Of a stretch of 42,663 nucleotides of DNA, positions 8,827 through 17,348 are shown one piece after another. The notes beneath the pieces are model-generated. The model saw nothing but the letters and a program-made list of their open reading frames with translations. It was not told where the DNA came from and did not search any database. A program made the position numbers and the translations under genes. The stretch is taken from positions 1-42,663 of the forward strand of contig CAYWWK010000017.1 in the NCBI GenBank assembly GCA_964462135.1. Reading direction: 5' to 3'. This stretch comes from MGBC163016 sp964462135. GTDB lineage: Bacteria; Actinomycetota; Coriobacteriia; Coriobacteriales; Eggerthellaceae. Position 1 is the stretch's first letter. The number at the start of each line of letters is the position of its first letter.

Positions 8827-8829
8827 GTT

Positions 8830-9618
8830 ATGGGGGATAACCTTGCCGACTATACAGACAGGGAGTTCGAATCCGTTCTGCGGCGTTTGACAAAACGCAT
8901 AATCCTGCCTTCTTGGATGATGCCAGAAAAAGAGCCGAATGCGATTTTGCTCGGCGGGCAAAGCGGCGCAGGTAAAACAACGCTTCACGACATATTCAGA
9001 GAGCGGTTTGCTGAAAACGTAATCGTGATCAATGGTGATGAATACCGTTCCCTTCATCCCCGGTTTCGCCAACTGCAGGAGACGTATGGTGATCAGTCGG
9101 TCGACTATACGGCAGCCTGGTCGGGGCAGATGACCGAGGCGCTGATCGGCACTCTTTCGAGGATTGGGTACAACCTGATCATCGAGGGTACGTTGCGCAC
9201 GGCAGAGGTACCGCTTTCCACTGCCGATCAGTTGCGCCAGCGTGGTTATGCAGTATCACTGGCCTTGATGGCGGTGAAGCCGGAAATCTCGCTCATCAGC
9301 TGCCAGATCCGCTACCAGCAGATGCGTTTGGCAGGCACTACGCCTCGAGCGACTGATCCGAAGCATCATATGAAGATAGTCGACCAGATAGTGGCGAACT
9401 TGGCCGCGCTGGAGGATTCCGGGAAGTTCGACAGCATACAACTGTTCACTCGCAGTGAAGAATGCCTGTTTCCGCGGAAAGACAATAATCGCCGGGCAAG
9501 CGAAGTCCTTGAGCAAGCGCTCTTCGGTCCTTGGACCGAAGAGGAAACAGAGCACTTCCGAGCGCTCCAGACAAAGTTGGGTTTCCTGCAATCGGATGAG
9601 ACGTTCCGTGCATCGTAG
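8830..9618 (+). CDS. Zeta-toxin family kinase
   Basis: A 262-residue P-loop kinase of the zeta-toxin family. Known zeta toxins phosphorylate UDP-N-acetylglucosamine and so block cell-wall synthesis. Seen: Walker A GGQSGAGKTT (42-51), VINGDEYRSLHP (about 67-78) matching the substrate-site Asp region, an IIEGTLRTAEVP strand typical of the family, and a conserved Arg-containing region QIRYQQMRLAG (about 158-168) where the ATP-binding arginines are expected. The start is set by coupling to the antitoxin. The last three codons and the TAG stop lie inside a 41-bp intergenic repeat (9607-9647), so the present C-terminus may have been set by that repeat. The partner is an XRE protein, not the small epsilon antitoxin. 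Confidence 0.85.
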   Translation: MGDNLADYTDREFESVLRRLTKRIILPSWMMPEKEPNAILLGGQSGAGKTTLHDIFRERFAENVIVINGDEYRSLHPRFRQLQETYGDQSVDYTAAWSGQMTEALIGTLSRIGYNLIIEGTLRTAEVPLSTADQLRQRGYAVSLALMAVKPEISLISCQIRYQQMRLAGTTPRATDPKHHMKIVDQIVANLAALEDSGKFDSIQLFTRSEECLFPRKDNNRRASEVLEQALFGPWTEEETEHFRALQTKLGFLQSDETFRAS

Positions 9619-9711
9619 CGTAGGTCGTCCGCGCAGCGGCGACCTGCTCCGCCCGGAGCAGGATTTACGGCGTGCATCGTAGCGTAGGTCGTCCGCGCAG
9701 CGGCGACCTGC
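9607..9711. repeat. Identical 41-bp hairpin repeats, two copies
   Basis: The same 41 bases occur at 9607-9647 and 9671-9711. The unit contains CGTGCATCGTAGCGTAGG and the stem AGGTCGtcCGC...GCGgCGACCT. A diverged copy lies at 20573-20614. The first copy overlaps the zeta-toxin stop codon. They look like a host-wide intergenic repeat family whose members begin CGTAGCG. The following stretch to about 10000 holds no gene that I can support. Confidence 0.8.
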
Positions 9712-10000
9712 CCCACCCGGAATCCCCCCCCTCCGACGCAAGGCAAGCCGCATGCTTCGCATGACGACTTCCGCTACACGTTGCTATAAACAATCTGGGT
9801 CAAAATCTTTCGTCTTTTTATCACGGGGACGCATTCCGAATCTGCCCAATGATGCAACTCAGAGTGACTTTCGTGCCAGCAAAATTGCGTATCAAACGAA
9901 GCCCAATGAAGCCATATTTTGGCGAAAACCATCTTTCCGGGCTCATTGATAGAGAATTCTCAGTCATTTTCCCAGTTGGGCAGGCAAAAACGCTCGAAAA

Positions 10001-10018
10001 TGCTATATTTATATAGCA
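10001..10018. promoter_or_regulatory. AT-rich palindrome TGCTATAT-TT-ATATAGCA
   Basis: An 8-bp perfect inverted repeat with a 2-base centre stands alone in the 800-base gap between the toxin and the miniprotein gene. The form is that of a dimeric repressor site; no gene begins within 400 bases, so its role is unclear. Confidence 0.35.
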
Positions 10019-10071
10019 ATGTATGACGTGGTTTACTCGCGATTCCTCGGTGATGATTTCCAAGTGCGTTC

Positions 10072-10212
10072 GGCTATCATTTGAATATCATTTTCGAAAA
10101 CGTGGTCTCCGCTTGAACGAAGGCAGATTTTTCTTTCGTTGAGGCTCCCAACTCTAAAAAGGTGACAGGGTAAAGAATGCCCAATAACAGGCGATTCCTT
10201 CTTTCCCTGTCA
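10072..10212 (+). promoter_or_regulatory. Shared upstream element with TGACAGGG inverted repeat, copy A
   Basis: It begins GGCTATCATTTGAATATCAT and ends in the inverted repeat TGACAGGGTAAAGAA (10163-10177) / TTCTTTCCCTGTCA (10199-10212). The same architecture recurs at 20850-20986 before the surface gene at 21177, with similar distances to the start codon (about 255 and 239 bases). It may be an activator or repressor site or a structured leader. I recognise no known riboswitch in it. Confidence 0.6.
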
Positions 10213-10326
10213 TCGAATCATACTCTCAGGCCGAAAGGCCATTCCAAGGCATCCAAAAGCAAGGAAATAGCCATTCAGCTCCGTCGCATGCCTGCTTCTC
10301 GAGTCATCCCATCCGAGATTGGTGTC

Positions 10327-10332
10327 TATAAT
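10327..10332 (+). promoter_or_regulatory. Candidate -10 TATAAT of the miniprotein/pel operon
   Basis: A perfect TATAAT lies 85 bases before the miniprotein start. No convincing -35 is visible, which would fit a promoter needing an activator. The surface gene at 21177 has a TATAAT at almost the same distance (21097-21102). Confidence 0.4.
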
Positions 10333-10417
10333 CCGCGCCAACGCAAGAGCGAGGTGGGGTTCTTCGCATTCTTGCCTGCAAGGGGATGGCCAATGCGGCT
10401 CAAAGGAGAAGAGGATC

Positions 10418-10864
10418 ATGGGGATGCTCAATCGTCTGCATGCTGTTTGGGGAACACTGAAGGGAAAGGCGCTTGTCGTTGCAATGTGCTCCCTCATGGT
10501 GTTGCCATTGATCACCGTGGATGCCTTTGCCGTTGCTGATGAGGGAGTGGAGGACCAATCTGCATCCTTGACGATGATCACGGATGAAGGAGCCTCAACG
10601 TCGACTGCGAATCCTTCGGAGGAACCGATTGCTGACGATGAGGTTCCCCTGAGTGCATTCGATCCTCTTTCCTGCTGGGTCCACTACTACATCATCTTCG
10701 GGATCATCCTCACCATCCTCTATGGCGGTGATGTCATCAGGCGCCGATTGCAATACAGCCGAAAGATCACCGACTACGAGCAAAACGTTTCTGGGATGAG
10801 CAAAGGCAGGAACTTCCTGCACGAACCAGTCCGCCAATCCGAAAAGACCAGTCCTTCGGCATGA
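10418..10864 (+). CDS. 148-residue membrane miniprotein of the surface-protein family
   Basis: ATG at 10418 is chosen because AAAGGAGAAGAGG lies just upstream and because MGMLNRL aligns without gaps to the other family members. Residues 1-38 match their signal head (GT at 12-13, GK at 16-17, LP at 29-30, AFA at 36-38). Only about 45 acidic residues follow before the shared C-terminal block, DDEVPLSAFDPLSCWVHYYI, a membrane helix with YGG, RRR, and a charged tail with YEQNV. It is thus the N- and C-terminal parts of a giant surface protein with almost nothing between. Lying directly upstream of the pel-type genes, it may be an assembly or anchoring partner. The function is unknown. Confidence 0.75.
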   Translation: MGMLNRLHAVWGTLKGKALVVAMCSLMVLPLITVDAFAVADEGVEDQSASLTMITDEGASTSTANPSEEPIADDEVPLSAFDPLSCWVHYYIIFGIILTILYGGDVIRRRLQYSRKITDYEQNVSGMSKGRNFLHEPVRQSEKTSPSA

Positions 10865-10967
10865 AGGCTTCGTAGAGAGAATCGGCTTGTGATAACGGTC
10901 AGCGGGAGCGCATATGATGAGGGCAGCCGGCTTCGCCTCTGCAGGATAGGAACTGCGGAGTAGAGGC

Positions 10968-12674
10968 ATGTTGTCGGTAAAGCGGCTTGCCTACATAATC
11001 TTGATCGTTGCCGCCTTGGGCTGCATCATTGTGGCATACAGCATCAACGAAGGTCGCTCGATCAGTGCGAATGCTGGTGCCTCTTCAGCATCTCAGGAAG
11101 AGTTCCTTGCGGTACATGCGGTGGAAGATGGCGAAAAGCCGCGCGTTCTTGTCTTGGGGAATTCAAATGACGAACGCTATGGTGCCATCTATCGCAATGT
11201 GCTCGGTTTCTGTCAGGGGCTGCATCTTGCCGTAGCGGGTGAGGAGCATTGGGATGAGGAAGCAGCCCGGAATCAAGACTTGGTCATCTTCTGCGATGTG
11301 GCCATCGATTCGTATCTTTCCCTTTCGGATTTGGAACGATTCATTGCCGAAGGGGGAAAGGTGATTCTGGCGGCGGGTCTGCCAGAGGGTGAGGTGGATC
11401 CTACCTTGGGGCTGCTGTTTGGCCTTCAGCAACAGGCATCTCATCAGGACAGTCACAACCTTGTCTTCGAAAAGCCCCTGCTGCCCCTTCAGCCAGATGA
11501 GGCTTACTACGCCGGGGCCAGCAACTCCTCCTTGATCAAGGTCAGCGTCGATACGTCTGTCTATCTCCGGGATGCCGACAGCGGATTGCCCCTTCTCCAC
11601 ACGTACGCGTGGGAGCAGGGCGTCAGCTGCCTGATCAATGGCACCTTCCTTGTGGACACTGTCTGCATGGGGTTGCTGACGGGGGCCATGGGAGCGATAT
11701 TGCCGGATTTCATCTATCCGGTCCTTGGCGTGAAGGCGGTGTTCCTCGACAACTTCCCTACAGCTACGGCGGCTGACGACGAGCCAAGCCGGCAGGTCTA
11801 CGGCTATTCTGCGAAAGGGTTCATCCAGGACGAGGTCTGGCCGCTGTTCCAAGGTCTTTCTCTGCGTACGGAGAGCCCCTACACCTCCAGCGTATTGGTG
11901 GAGGCATCCTCTGAAGGTGACTTCAAGCAGACAGATGGAGAACTGTTGGCAAGCATCGGGAAGTCCGTGCTGCGATTCGACGGGGAACTGGTCTATGGCT
12001 CTGATTGCACCCGGCAGCGCGTCGTCTTCGATGAGGCTCTACTGACCCAGTTTACCGAGGCTTTCCCTGATTATCCCGTTCGGGGCCTTGTCTTGGAGAC
12101 AGACCGCCTCTTCTCTGCCATGCTGGACGTACCTGGTGCGGACATTCAGGCAGTCCGGGGAATGCTTGAATCGCCTGACTCTGACCTCTCCTTCTCTTGG
12201 GGGGATGACAGGTTCGTGTTCCCAGCCGCCACCGCGGGCATCGGCATGGAAACGGGCAGTCTTTTCGAACTCAGTTCCGTCTTGGGTGCCTATGGCATGG
12301 TGTCTCACGTATTCGACCTGTCCATGCCGGGTATCTGGGGTGACGACATCTCAGCTTGGGACGTCAACAACGAACAGGTCGGGCTCTTCGAATCGGAGAT
12401 CCTTTCCAAGGCCACATGGCTGGAAGGGAAGACCCTGACCCAGACGGGCGACGCCGTGAAAAGCTATACGAGCTTGGACTATGGCTGGACGAAGAAGGGT
12501 GATCGCCTGGAGTTGGAATGCAGCGGGGCCGTGAAGGGCCAGCCGTTCCTCTATCACAGCGACAGTCGCATCACCAGTGCCCAAGGGCTGGATTTCCAAG
12601 ATGTGGGCAACGGCTATTACCTGTTGCGCATTCAGGAAAACCAAGCTGCCATCACCTTGGAAGAGGGGCGGTGA
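10968..12674 (+). CDS. Membrane-anchored DUF2194-like protein in the PelA position
   Basis: A 568-residue protein with one N-terminal membrane helix (about 7-27) and the rest outside. An alpha/beta domain (about 55-260) resembles a Rossmann or glutamine-amidotransferase-like fold (PRVLVLGNSNDERYG, DLVIFCDVA, FIAEGGKVILAAG). The second half contains VFLDNFPT (Asp261) and GMVSHVFDLSMPG (His447), which recall the DUF2194/polysaccharide-deacetylase-like barrels found with PelF and PelG in Gram-positive bacteria. The classic Asp-Asp and HxxxH pairs of CE4 deacetylases are not both visible, so activity is uncertain. The stop lies one base before pelF. It probably modifies or guides the polymer outside the membrane, as PelA does. 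The family call is tentative. Confidence 0.6.
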   Translation: MLSVKRLAYIILIVAALGCIIVAYSINEGRSISANAGASSASQEEFLAVHAVEDGEKPRVLVLGNSNDERYGAIYRNVLGFCQGLHLAVAGEEHWDEEAARNQDLVIFCDVAIDSYLSLSDLERFIAEGGKVILAAGLPEGEVDPTLGLLFGLQQQASHQDSHNLVFEKPLLPLQPDEAYYAGASNSSLIKVSVDTSVYLRDADSGLPLLHTYAWEQGVSCLINGTFLVDTVCMGLLTGAMGAILPDFIYPVLGVKAVFLDNFPTATAADDEPSRQVYGYSAKGFIQDEVWPLFQGLSLRTESPYTSSVLVEASSEGDFKQTDGELLASIGKSVLRFDGELVYGSDCTRQRVVFDEALLTQFTEAFPDYPVRGLVLETDRLFSAMLDVPGADIQAVRGMLESPDSDLSFSWGDDRFVFPAATAGIGMETGSLFELSSVLGAYGMVSHVFDLSMPGIWGDDISAWDVNNEQVGLFESEILSKATWLEGKTLTQTGDAVKSYTSLDYGWTKKGDRLELECSGAVKGQPFLYHSDSRITSAQGLDFQDVGNGYYLLRIQENQAAITLEEGR

Positions 12675-12675
12675 C

Positions 12676-14109
12676 ATGCGCGTCTGCATCATCTGTGAAG
12701 GAAGCTACCCCTACGTTCCCGGCGGTGTGTCAAGTTGGGTGCAGATGCTGTGCACCCAGTTCAGCGACATCGAGTTCGTGATCTGGGCCATCGCCACCAC
12801 GCGTGAGGAGATGCCGCATCCCGTCTATGCCATCCCGGAAAACGTCGTGGAGATGCGTACGGTGTATCTGGGCGATGCGGTGTTCGAGAAGAAGGGCCAG
12901 AAGGTGCATCTGACACGCAAGGAGAAGGATGCACTGAGGGAATTGATGGACGGCTCTTCCGACGTCATCAACTGGGAAGGCGTCTTGGAGTTGACGAAGC
13001 ATCACCATGATCACATGAGCGACCTTCTGATGAGTACATCCTTCTTCGACGTGTGCAAAGAGGAATACCGTCGCCAGGATTCCAAGAAGGTGTTCCTTCA
13101 GTTCCTGTGGAACATGCGAGGCATCTACTTTCCCCTAATGTACCTCCTGTCCCAGCCCATTCCGAAGGCAGACATCTACCATGCCGTTTCCGCAGGCTAC
13201 GCTGGCATCTTGGGCAGTTGCGCCTCTTACACCATGCGTGCTCCCTTCCTGTTGTCAGAACACGGGATCTACACCCGCGAACGCGAGGAGGACATCATTC
13301 GTTCGAATTGGGTGGAAGGCGAGTTCAAGGGGCTGTGGATCGACTTCTTCAAGAAGCTTTCCTACATCGCCTACCAGCAGGCCAGCATCGTTACCACGCT
13401 GTTCGAGACCAACCGCTCTCTGCAGGTTGAGTTGAAATGCCCACCCGAGAAGATAGTCATCATTCCGAACGGCGTGAACGCGCATGATTTCGACCAGTGC
13501 CGCACGCTGGAAAGCGCGCCGCCCTTCACCTTGGGCACCGTGTTGCGGGTAGTGCCCATCAAGGATGTGAAGACCATGCTGCTGGCCTTCGACATCGTGC
13601 GGAAGGAAATGCCCGATGTCCAGCTCAAGGTCATGGGGAACGTGGAAGAAGACCCCGTGTATTACCAGGAATGCCTTGATCTGCTGGCCGAATTGGGCAC
13701 GGAAGGCGTTCAGTTCCTTGGACAGGTTGATATCAGGGAACACCTGCCTGAGGTGGATCTGCTCCTGCTTTCCAGCATCAGCGAGGGGCAGCCGCTGGCC
13801 ATCTTGGAAGGCATGGCAGCTGGCATTCCCTTCGTGACCACGAACGTGGGTGACTGCAAGGCGTTGCTGGAGGGCGAACGCGAGAACGACGATTTCGGTC
13901 CTGCGGGCGTGGTCGTGCCCATTATGGACAGCGAGGCCATGGCGCAGGCCATTCTGCGTCTCCTTCGAAACCCCAGTCAACTGGCGGCCATGGGTCATGC
14001 AGGACGATCCCGCGTGGAGGCGTTCTACAGCCGTGAGGAGATGCTGTCCGCGTTCCGTGGCATCTATGACTATCTGAGAGAAGGGTCCCATGGCTGGCAT
14101 CGGGTTTGA
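12676..14109 (+). CDS. pelF: Pel-type glycosyltransferase PelF
   Basis: A 477-residue GT4 glycosyltransferase. PelF enzymes polymerise the Pel backbone from UDP-N-acetylhexosamine in the cytoplasm. Seen: the hallmark N-terminus MRVCIICEGSYPYVPGGVSS, the conserved SEHGIYTREREE (about 194-205), the nucleotide-sugar half with IPNGVN, and the EX7E motif Glu370/Glu378 in SEGQPLAILEGMAAG. An open frame extends 33 codons upstream, but AGAGGGG precedes the ATG at 12676, which gives the family N-terminus. It follows the PelA-position gene by one base and overlaps pelG by 20 bases, so the three are one translation unit. Confidence 0.93.
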   Translation: MRVCIICEGSYPYVPGGVSSWVQMLCTQFSDIEFVIWAIATTREEMPHPVYAIPENVVEMRTVYLGDAVFEKKGQKVHLTRKEKDALRELMDGSSDVINWEGVLELTKHHHDHMSDLLMSTSFFDVCKEEYRRQDSKKVFLQFLWNMRGIYFPLMYLLSQPIPKADIYHAVSAGYAGILGSCASYTMRAPFLLSEHGIYTREREEDIIRSNWVEGEFKGLWIDFFKKLSYIAYQQASIVTTLFETNRSLQVELKCPPEKIVIIPNGVNAHDFDQCRTLESAPPFTLGTVLRVVPIKDVKTMLLAFDIVRKEMPDVQLKVMGNVEEDPVYYQECLDLLAELGTEGVQFLGQVDIREHLPEVDLLLLSSISEGQPLAILEGMAAGIPFVTTNVGDCKALLEGERENDDFGPAGVVVPIMDSEAMAQAILRLLRNPSQLAAMGHAGRSRVEAFYSREEMLSAFRGIYDYLREGSHGWHRV

Positions 14110-15466
14110 GCTCAAGAAGATCTACGGGCGGAAGACCCTGGCGTCCAACGTCTGGGGGACCATTTATGCCACCATGACCACCATCGGCCCGGCGGTGCTT
14201 TCTGCGGTGCTGCTTCTGTTGCTGAAGGTGCTGCTTGATCAGGCCGGGCTCACCGTGTTGGAAAGCCGGTTCTTCAGTTCAGCTGCCACCTATGCCTTCT
14301 TGCTGGCCATGTTGGTAGCCGTCGTGTTCTCAGCTCCGGTGTCGCGCTACATCTCTGACTGCATCTTCTTGGAGAAGGAAGAGGACATCTGCCCGTCGGC
14401 CTTTGGCCTGCTGGCCATCACCAGCGCTCTGTCGGGCCTCATGATGCTGGCGCTCTGCTTTGGGGTTCATCTGACTACGCCCGATGTGTCCCTAGGTTTT
14501 CTGGTGTGCTACTACTTCCTGGGGGTTCTGGTGACGGACGCCTTCAGCATGATGACCTATGCGTCGGCCCTGAAGCACTACAAGACCCTCACCCTCAGCT
14601 TCTTCTTGGGTTTCATGCTGGCCTTGGCCTCGTTCTTCCTGTGCGTATACGGGTTGGGCGTGGACAAGGTGACCTCGGGTTGCGTGGCCTTGGTGTGCTG
14701 CTACTTCGTGGTCGTGATCTCCTTGGTGTTCGAATGCGTCAAGGCTTTCGGCACGCCACACGGCAATGCCTTCGCGTTCCTTTCGTACCTCCCGAAATAT
14801 CCGAAGCTGACCATTGCTGGCATTGCCTACACCTTCGGCCTGTACTCCACCACCATCATCTACTGGTTCCTGTCGGGCATGGCCGAACAGGTCAGCATTT
14901 TCCACACCACGCCAGCCTATGACATCGCCCTGTTCATGGCGGTGGTGGTCACCATGCCGTCGTTGGTCATCTTCGTGGTGAAGGTGGAGACGTCGTTCTA
15001 TGAGAAGTACACCCTGTACGTTTCAGCGCTGAACAATGGCACCAGCGAATTGATTGACAAGGAACGCGGCGTCATGGCACGGGTGCTGCGTCATCAGCTG
15101 TTCTTCGTCTATGAGATCCAACTCATCATCACGGTGATTTCCATCTGCTTGATCGCCGTGTTCTTCCCTTACTTGGGTGTCAGCGTGCAGATGCTGCAGT
15201 TCTTCGTGATGCTGAGCCTGGGGGTCTACGCGGCATTCTGCATGTACTTCACCATCGTCGTCTTCTACTACTTCTCCGACTATGCCGGAGCCTGCATCAG
15301 CGCTGTGGTCTTCTTCGCAGTGACTGTCATTGGTGCGTTGATTGCGGCTCTGACCAATGCGTTCTATCCCGTGCCGCTCTTGGTGGGCGGCTTGGCGGGC
15401 TGGGTGGTTTCGTTCCTTCTGCTGCGTCGGCGCATGGAGAACCTGGACAGTTTTCTGATGTGCTGA
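14090..15466 (+). CDS. pelG: Pel polysaccharide transporter PelG
   Basis: A 458-residue polytopic membrane protein of the MOP flippase superfamily, about 12 helices, the usual PelG length. The N-terminus MAGIGFELKKIYGRKTL is the family signature. In P. aeruginosa PelG works with PelD and PelE at the inner membrane to move the polymer made by PelF; the same role is inferred here. It starts inside the end of pelF. Short basic ends (final LLRRRMENLDSFLMC) are normal for the family. Confidence 0.92.
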   Translation: MAGIGFELKKIYGRKTLASNVWGTIYATMTTIGPAVLSAVLLLLLKVLLDQAGLTVLESRFFSSAATYAFLLAMLVAVVFSAPVSRYISDCIFLEKEEDICPSAFGLLAITSALSGLMMLALCFGVHLTTPDVSLGFLVCYYFLGVLVTDAFSMMTYASALKHYKTLTLSFFLGFMLALASFFLCVYGLGVDKVTSGCVALVCCYFVVVISLVFECVKAFGTPHGNAFAFLSYLPKYPKLTIAGIAYTFGLYSTTIIYWFLSGMAEQVSIFHTTPAYDIALFMAVVVTMPSLVIFVVKVETSFYEKYTLYVSALNNGTSELIDKERGVMARVLRHQLFFVYEIQLIITVISICLIAVFFPYLGVSVQMLQFFVMLSLGVYAAFCMYFTIVVFYYFSDYAGACISAVVFFAVTVIGALIAALTNAFYPVPLLVGGLAGWVVSFLLLRRRMENLDSFLMC

Positions 15467-15513
15467 TGGGCGCGAATGTGGTGATGACGGATGGATACAG
15501 CGAAAGGTGAATC

Positions 15514-17283
15514 ATGATCGCTCCAATCAAAACAATCCTGAGGACATTCATGTCGGCGGCACTGGGCTTGAATTTCCTGTCTTCGACCAGCTCGCTTTCC
15601 GATGCTGTTCCAGAGGTCATCGGGAAGGGGATCGAAGCCGCCCAAACGCCTGCCGTGTCAGGCAATCAATCGGATGAGGCGAATCGAGAGCCCTCTGGCG
15701 TTGAAGATGCCAGCGAAACGGGCGGCCAAGGGACGCAGGATGGCAGGGAAAGCGGATGCGATGGGCTGGAAGGCACATCGGGCAGCGAAGGAACCCTCGA
15801 ATCAGACGAGGAGATGGAGGGCTCCGGTGGAGACGCGTTGGTGCAAAACCGCATGATGGTTGATGCTAACGATCAGATGGATGCTCAGGCAGATACCTGG
15901 CAGGCATGCGGCACCTGCGAATGGCAGATCGATGGAGGGGTGCTGCGCATTCGTCCGCAAAACGGTAGCGATGCGGGTGAGTTGGAATGTGGCAGTTCTG
16001 GGTCTTGGCCTTGGGCAGGTGATGCGGAAAGCATCACGTCAATCAGTTCAGAGGGGACGATCAAAGTCGCGACGCTGAAAGGGATTTTCGATGGCTGCAA
16101 GAAGCTGACAGATGTGTCGGGCGTCGCGGCGTGGGATACATCAGAGGTAACGGATATGAGCTTTGCATTCTACGAATGCCTTTCCCTCACCTCTTTGGAT
16201 GGTCTTGAGAATTGGAACACTTCCCGGGTCGCGAATATGGATCGCGCATTTTCTGGCTGCCACAGACTTCTGTCGTTGGGCGCTCTTCGGGGTTGGCAAA
16301 CCCTCTCGGTCACATCCATGGAGCAAACGTTTGCTGATTGCCTTTCCCTCACCTCTCTGGATGGTCTTGAGAATTGGAACACCTCCAATGTCACGAACAT
16401 GACAATCATGTTCCATGGTTGCTGGAAGCTATCTTCGCTTGATGCACTGACTGAGTGGGATACGAGTAGTGTTGAAAACCTGCCTCAGATGTTTGCGTAT
16501 TGCTCAAGCCTTGAGTCTGTTGATGGTCTGCAAGATTGGGATGTGAGCAAGGTGAAGAGCATGGCGAGGATGTTCGTAGACTGCAAGAAGCTTGAAGATA
16601 TTACTCCGCTGGCGAATTGGGAAATGAACGAACGCGTCCTCACTTCTGAGATGTTCCTCTATTGCCCCCTCATCCAGATTGATTTCGGGCCTGGATGGAA
16701 GGTTGCTCCAGGTATGGAGGGCGATGGCCTGAGGGCGCCCGAAGGGAATTCTGGTCAGTCGTATTCTGATAAGTGGGTCAAGGTGGACGATCCGAGCAGT
16801 CCGAGAATGACCTTCGAAGAATTGACTGAAGGCTGGAATGACCATCCCGAATGGGTCGGGGCTTGGAAAAGACTTACCTCTGCAGAGTTGAATGCAGTCA
16901 ATCCGGCGAATCCAGATGTCCAGCCTCCTGTACAGGGCGAAGCGCCATTTGCACCGGTCACACCTCCTGCGCAGGTCATGCAAATTCAAGAGACCGTGCC
17001 TCAGTTGACGGAGCTTTCCATTGAGGATATACAGGCATCCGCCATAAGCAATCAGCAGAGCGCGTTCATCGAAGAGCCTCGTGAATCCACCGGCGCTCAA
17101 GGGGGCATCCCTGAGATCGATTCCAATGAATTCGTGCATTGGGGCATCAATTCCGGGTTGATCATCACGGCGTTGTATGGAGCGGCAGCCATCGGGCGGC
17201 GTCGGTATGACACCAGCGATCTCAATCACTTCGAGGAAGAGGTGCTGGACAGGGCCAATCGGACGAAGAGTCCGCGTCACTGA
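15514..17283 (+). CDS. BspA-like (DUF285) surface protein inside the pel-type operon
   Basis: A 589-residue protein placed between pelG and pelD, 47 and 65 bases from them. AAAGGTGA precedes ATG at 15514. The N-terminus has a short hydrophobic stretch (about 8-25) and differs from the MGMLERL head of the sister proteins. After an acidic region, about seven BspA/DUF285 repeats run from about 195 to 380, with the pattern LTSLDGLENWNTSxVxNMxxxFxxC. Two units are nearly identical at the DNA level, exactly 162 bases apart (16177 and 16339). The C-terminus has the shared membrane segment (WGINSGLIITALYG, RRR) and a tail with HFEEEV. BspA repeats often bind host or cell-surface ligands. Its place in the operon suggests a matrix or polymer-linked surface protein. 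Confidence 0.8.
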   Translation: MIAPIKTILRTFMSAALGLNFLSSTSSLSDAVPEVIGKGIEAAQTPAVSGNQSDEANREPSGVEDASETGGQGTQDGRESGCDGLEGTSGSEGTLESDEEMEGSGGDALVQNRMMVDANDQMDAQADTWQACGTCEWQIDGGVLRIRPQNGSDAGELECGSSGSWPWAGDAESITSISSEGTIKVATLKGIFDGCKKLTDVSGVAAWDTSEVTDMSFAFYECLSLTSLDGLENWNTSRVANMDRAFSGCHRLLSLGALRGWQTLSVTSMEQTFADCLSLTSLDGLENWNTSNVTNMTIMFHGCWKLSSLDALTEWDTSSVENLPQMFAYCSSLESVDGLQDWDVSKVKSMARMFVDCKKLEDITPLANWEMNERVLTSEMFLYCPLIQIDFGPGWKVAPGMEGDGLRAPEGNSGQSYSDKWVKVDDPSSPRMTFEELTEGWNDHPEWVGAWKRLTSAELNAVNPANPDVQPPVQGEAPFAPVTPPAQVMQIQETVPQLTELSIEDIQASAISNQQSAFIEEPRESTGAQGGIPEIDSNEFVHWGINSGLIITALYGAAAIGRRRYDTSDLNHFEEEVLDRANRTKSPRH

Positions 17284-17348
17284 TTCGCAGACGCACCCAG
17301 CAGGAAGTCAACCGAGAAACGAAAGCCGAAGCGGAGAAGAGAGCGTTT

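Noticed and set aside
9607..9711. CRISPR array
   Set aside because: Only two copies with one spacer-like gap, internal hairpins and related copies elsewhere; no cas genes.
10163..10212. c-di-GMP riboswitch upstream of the pel-type operon
   Set aside because: I could not find the conserved GEMM aptamer segments; only an inverted repeat is visible.
13255..14115. Antisense frame over pelF
   Set aside because: Opposite a gene with all PelF/GT4 motifs; no support of its own.
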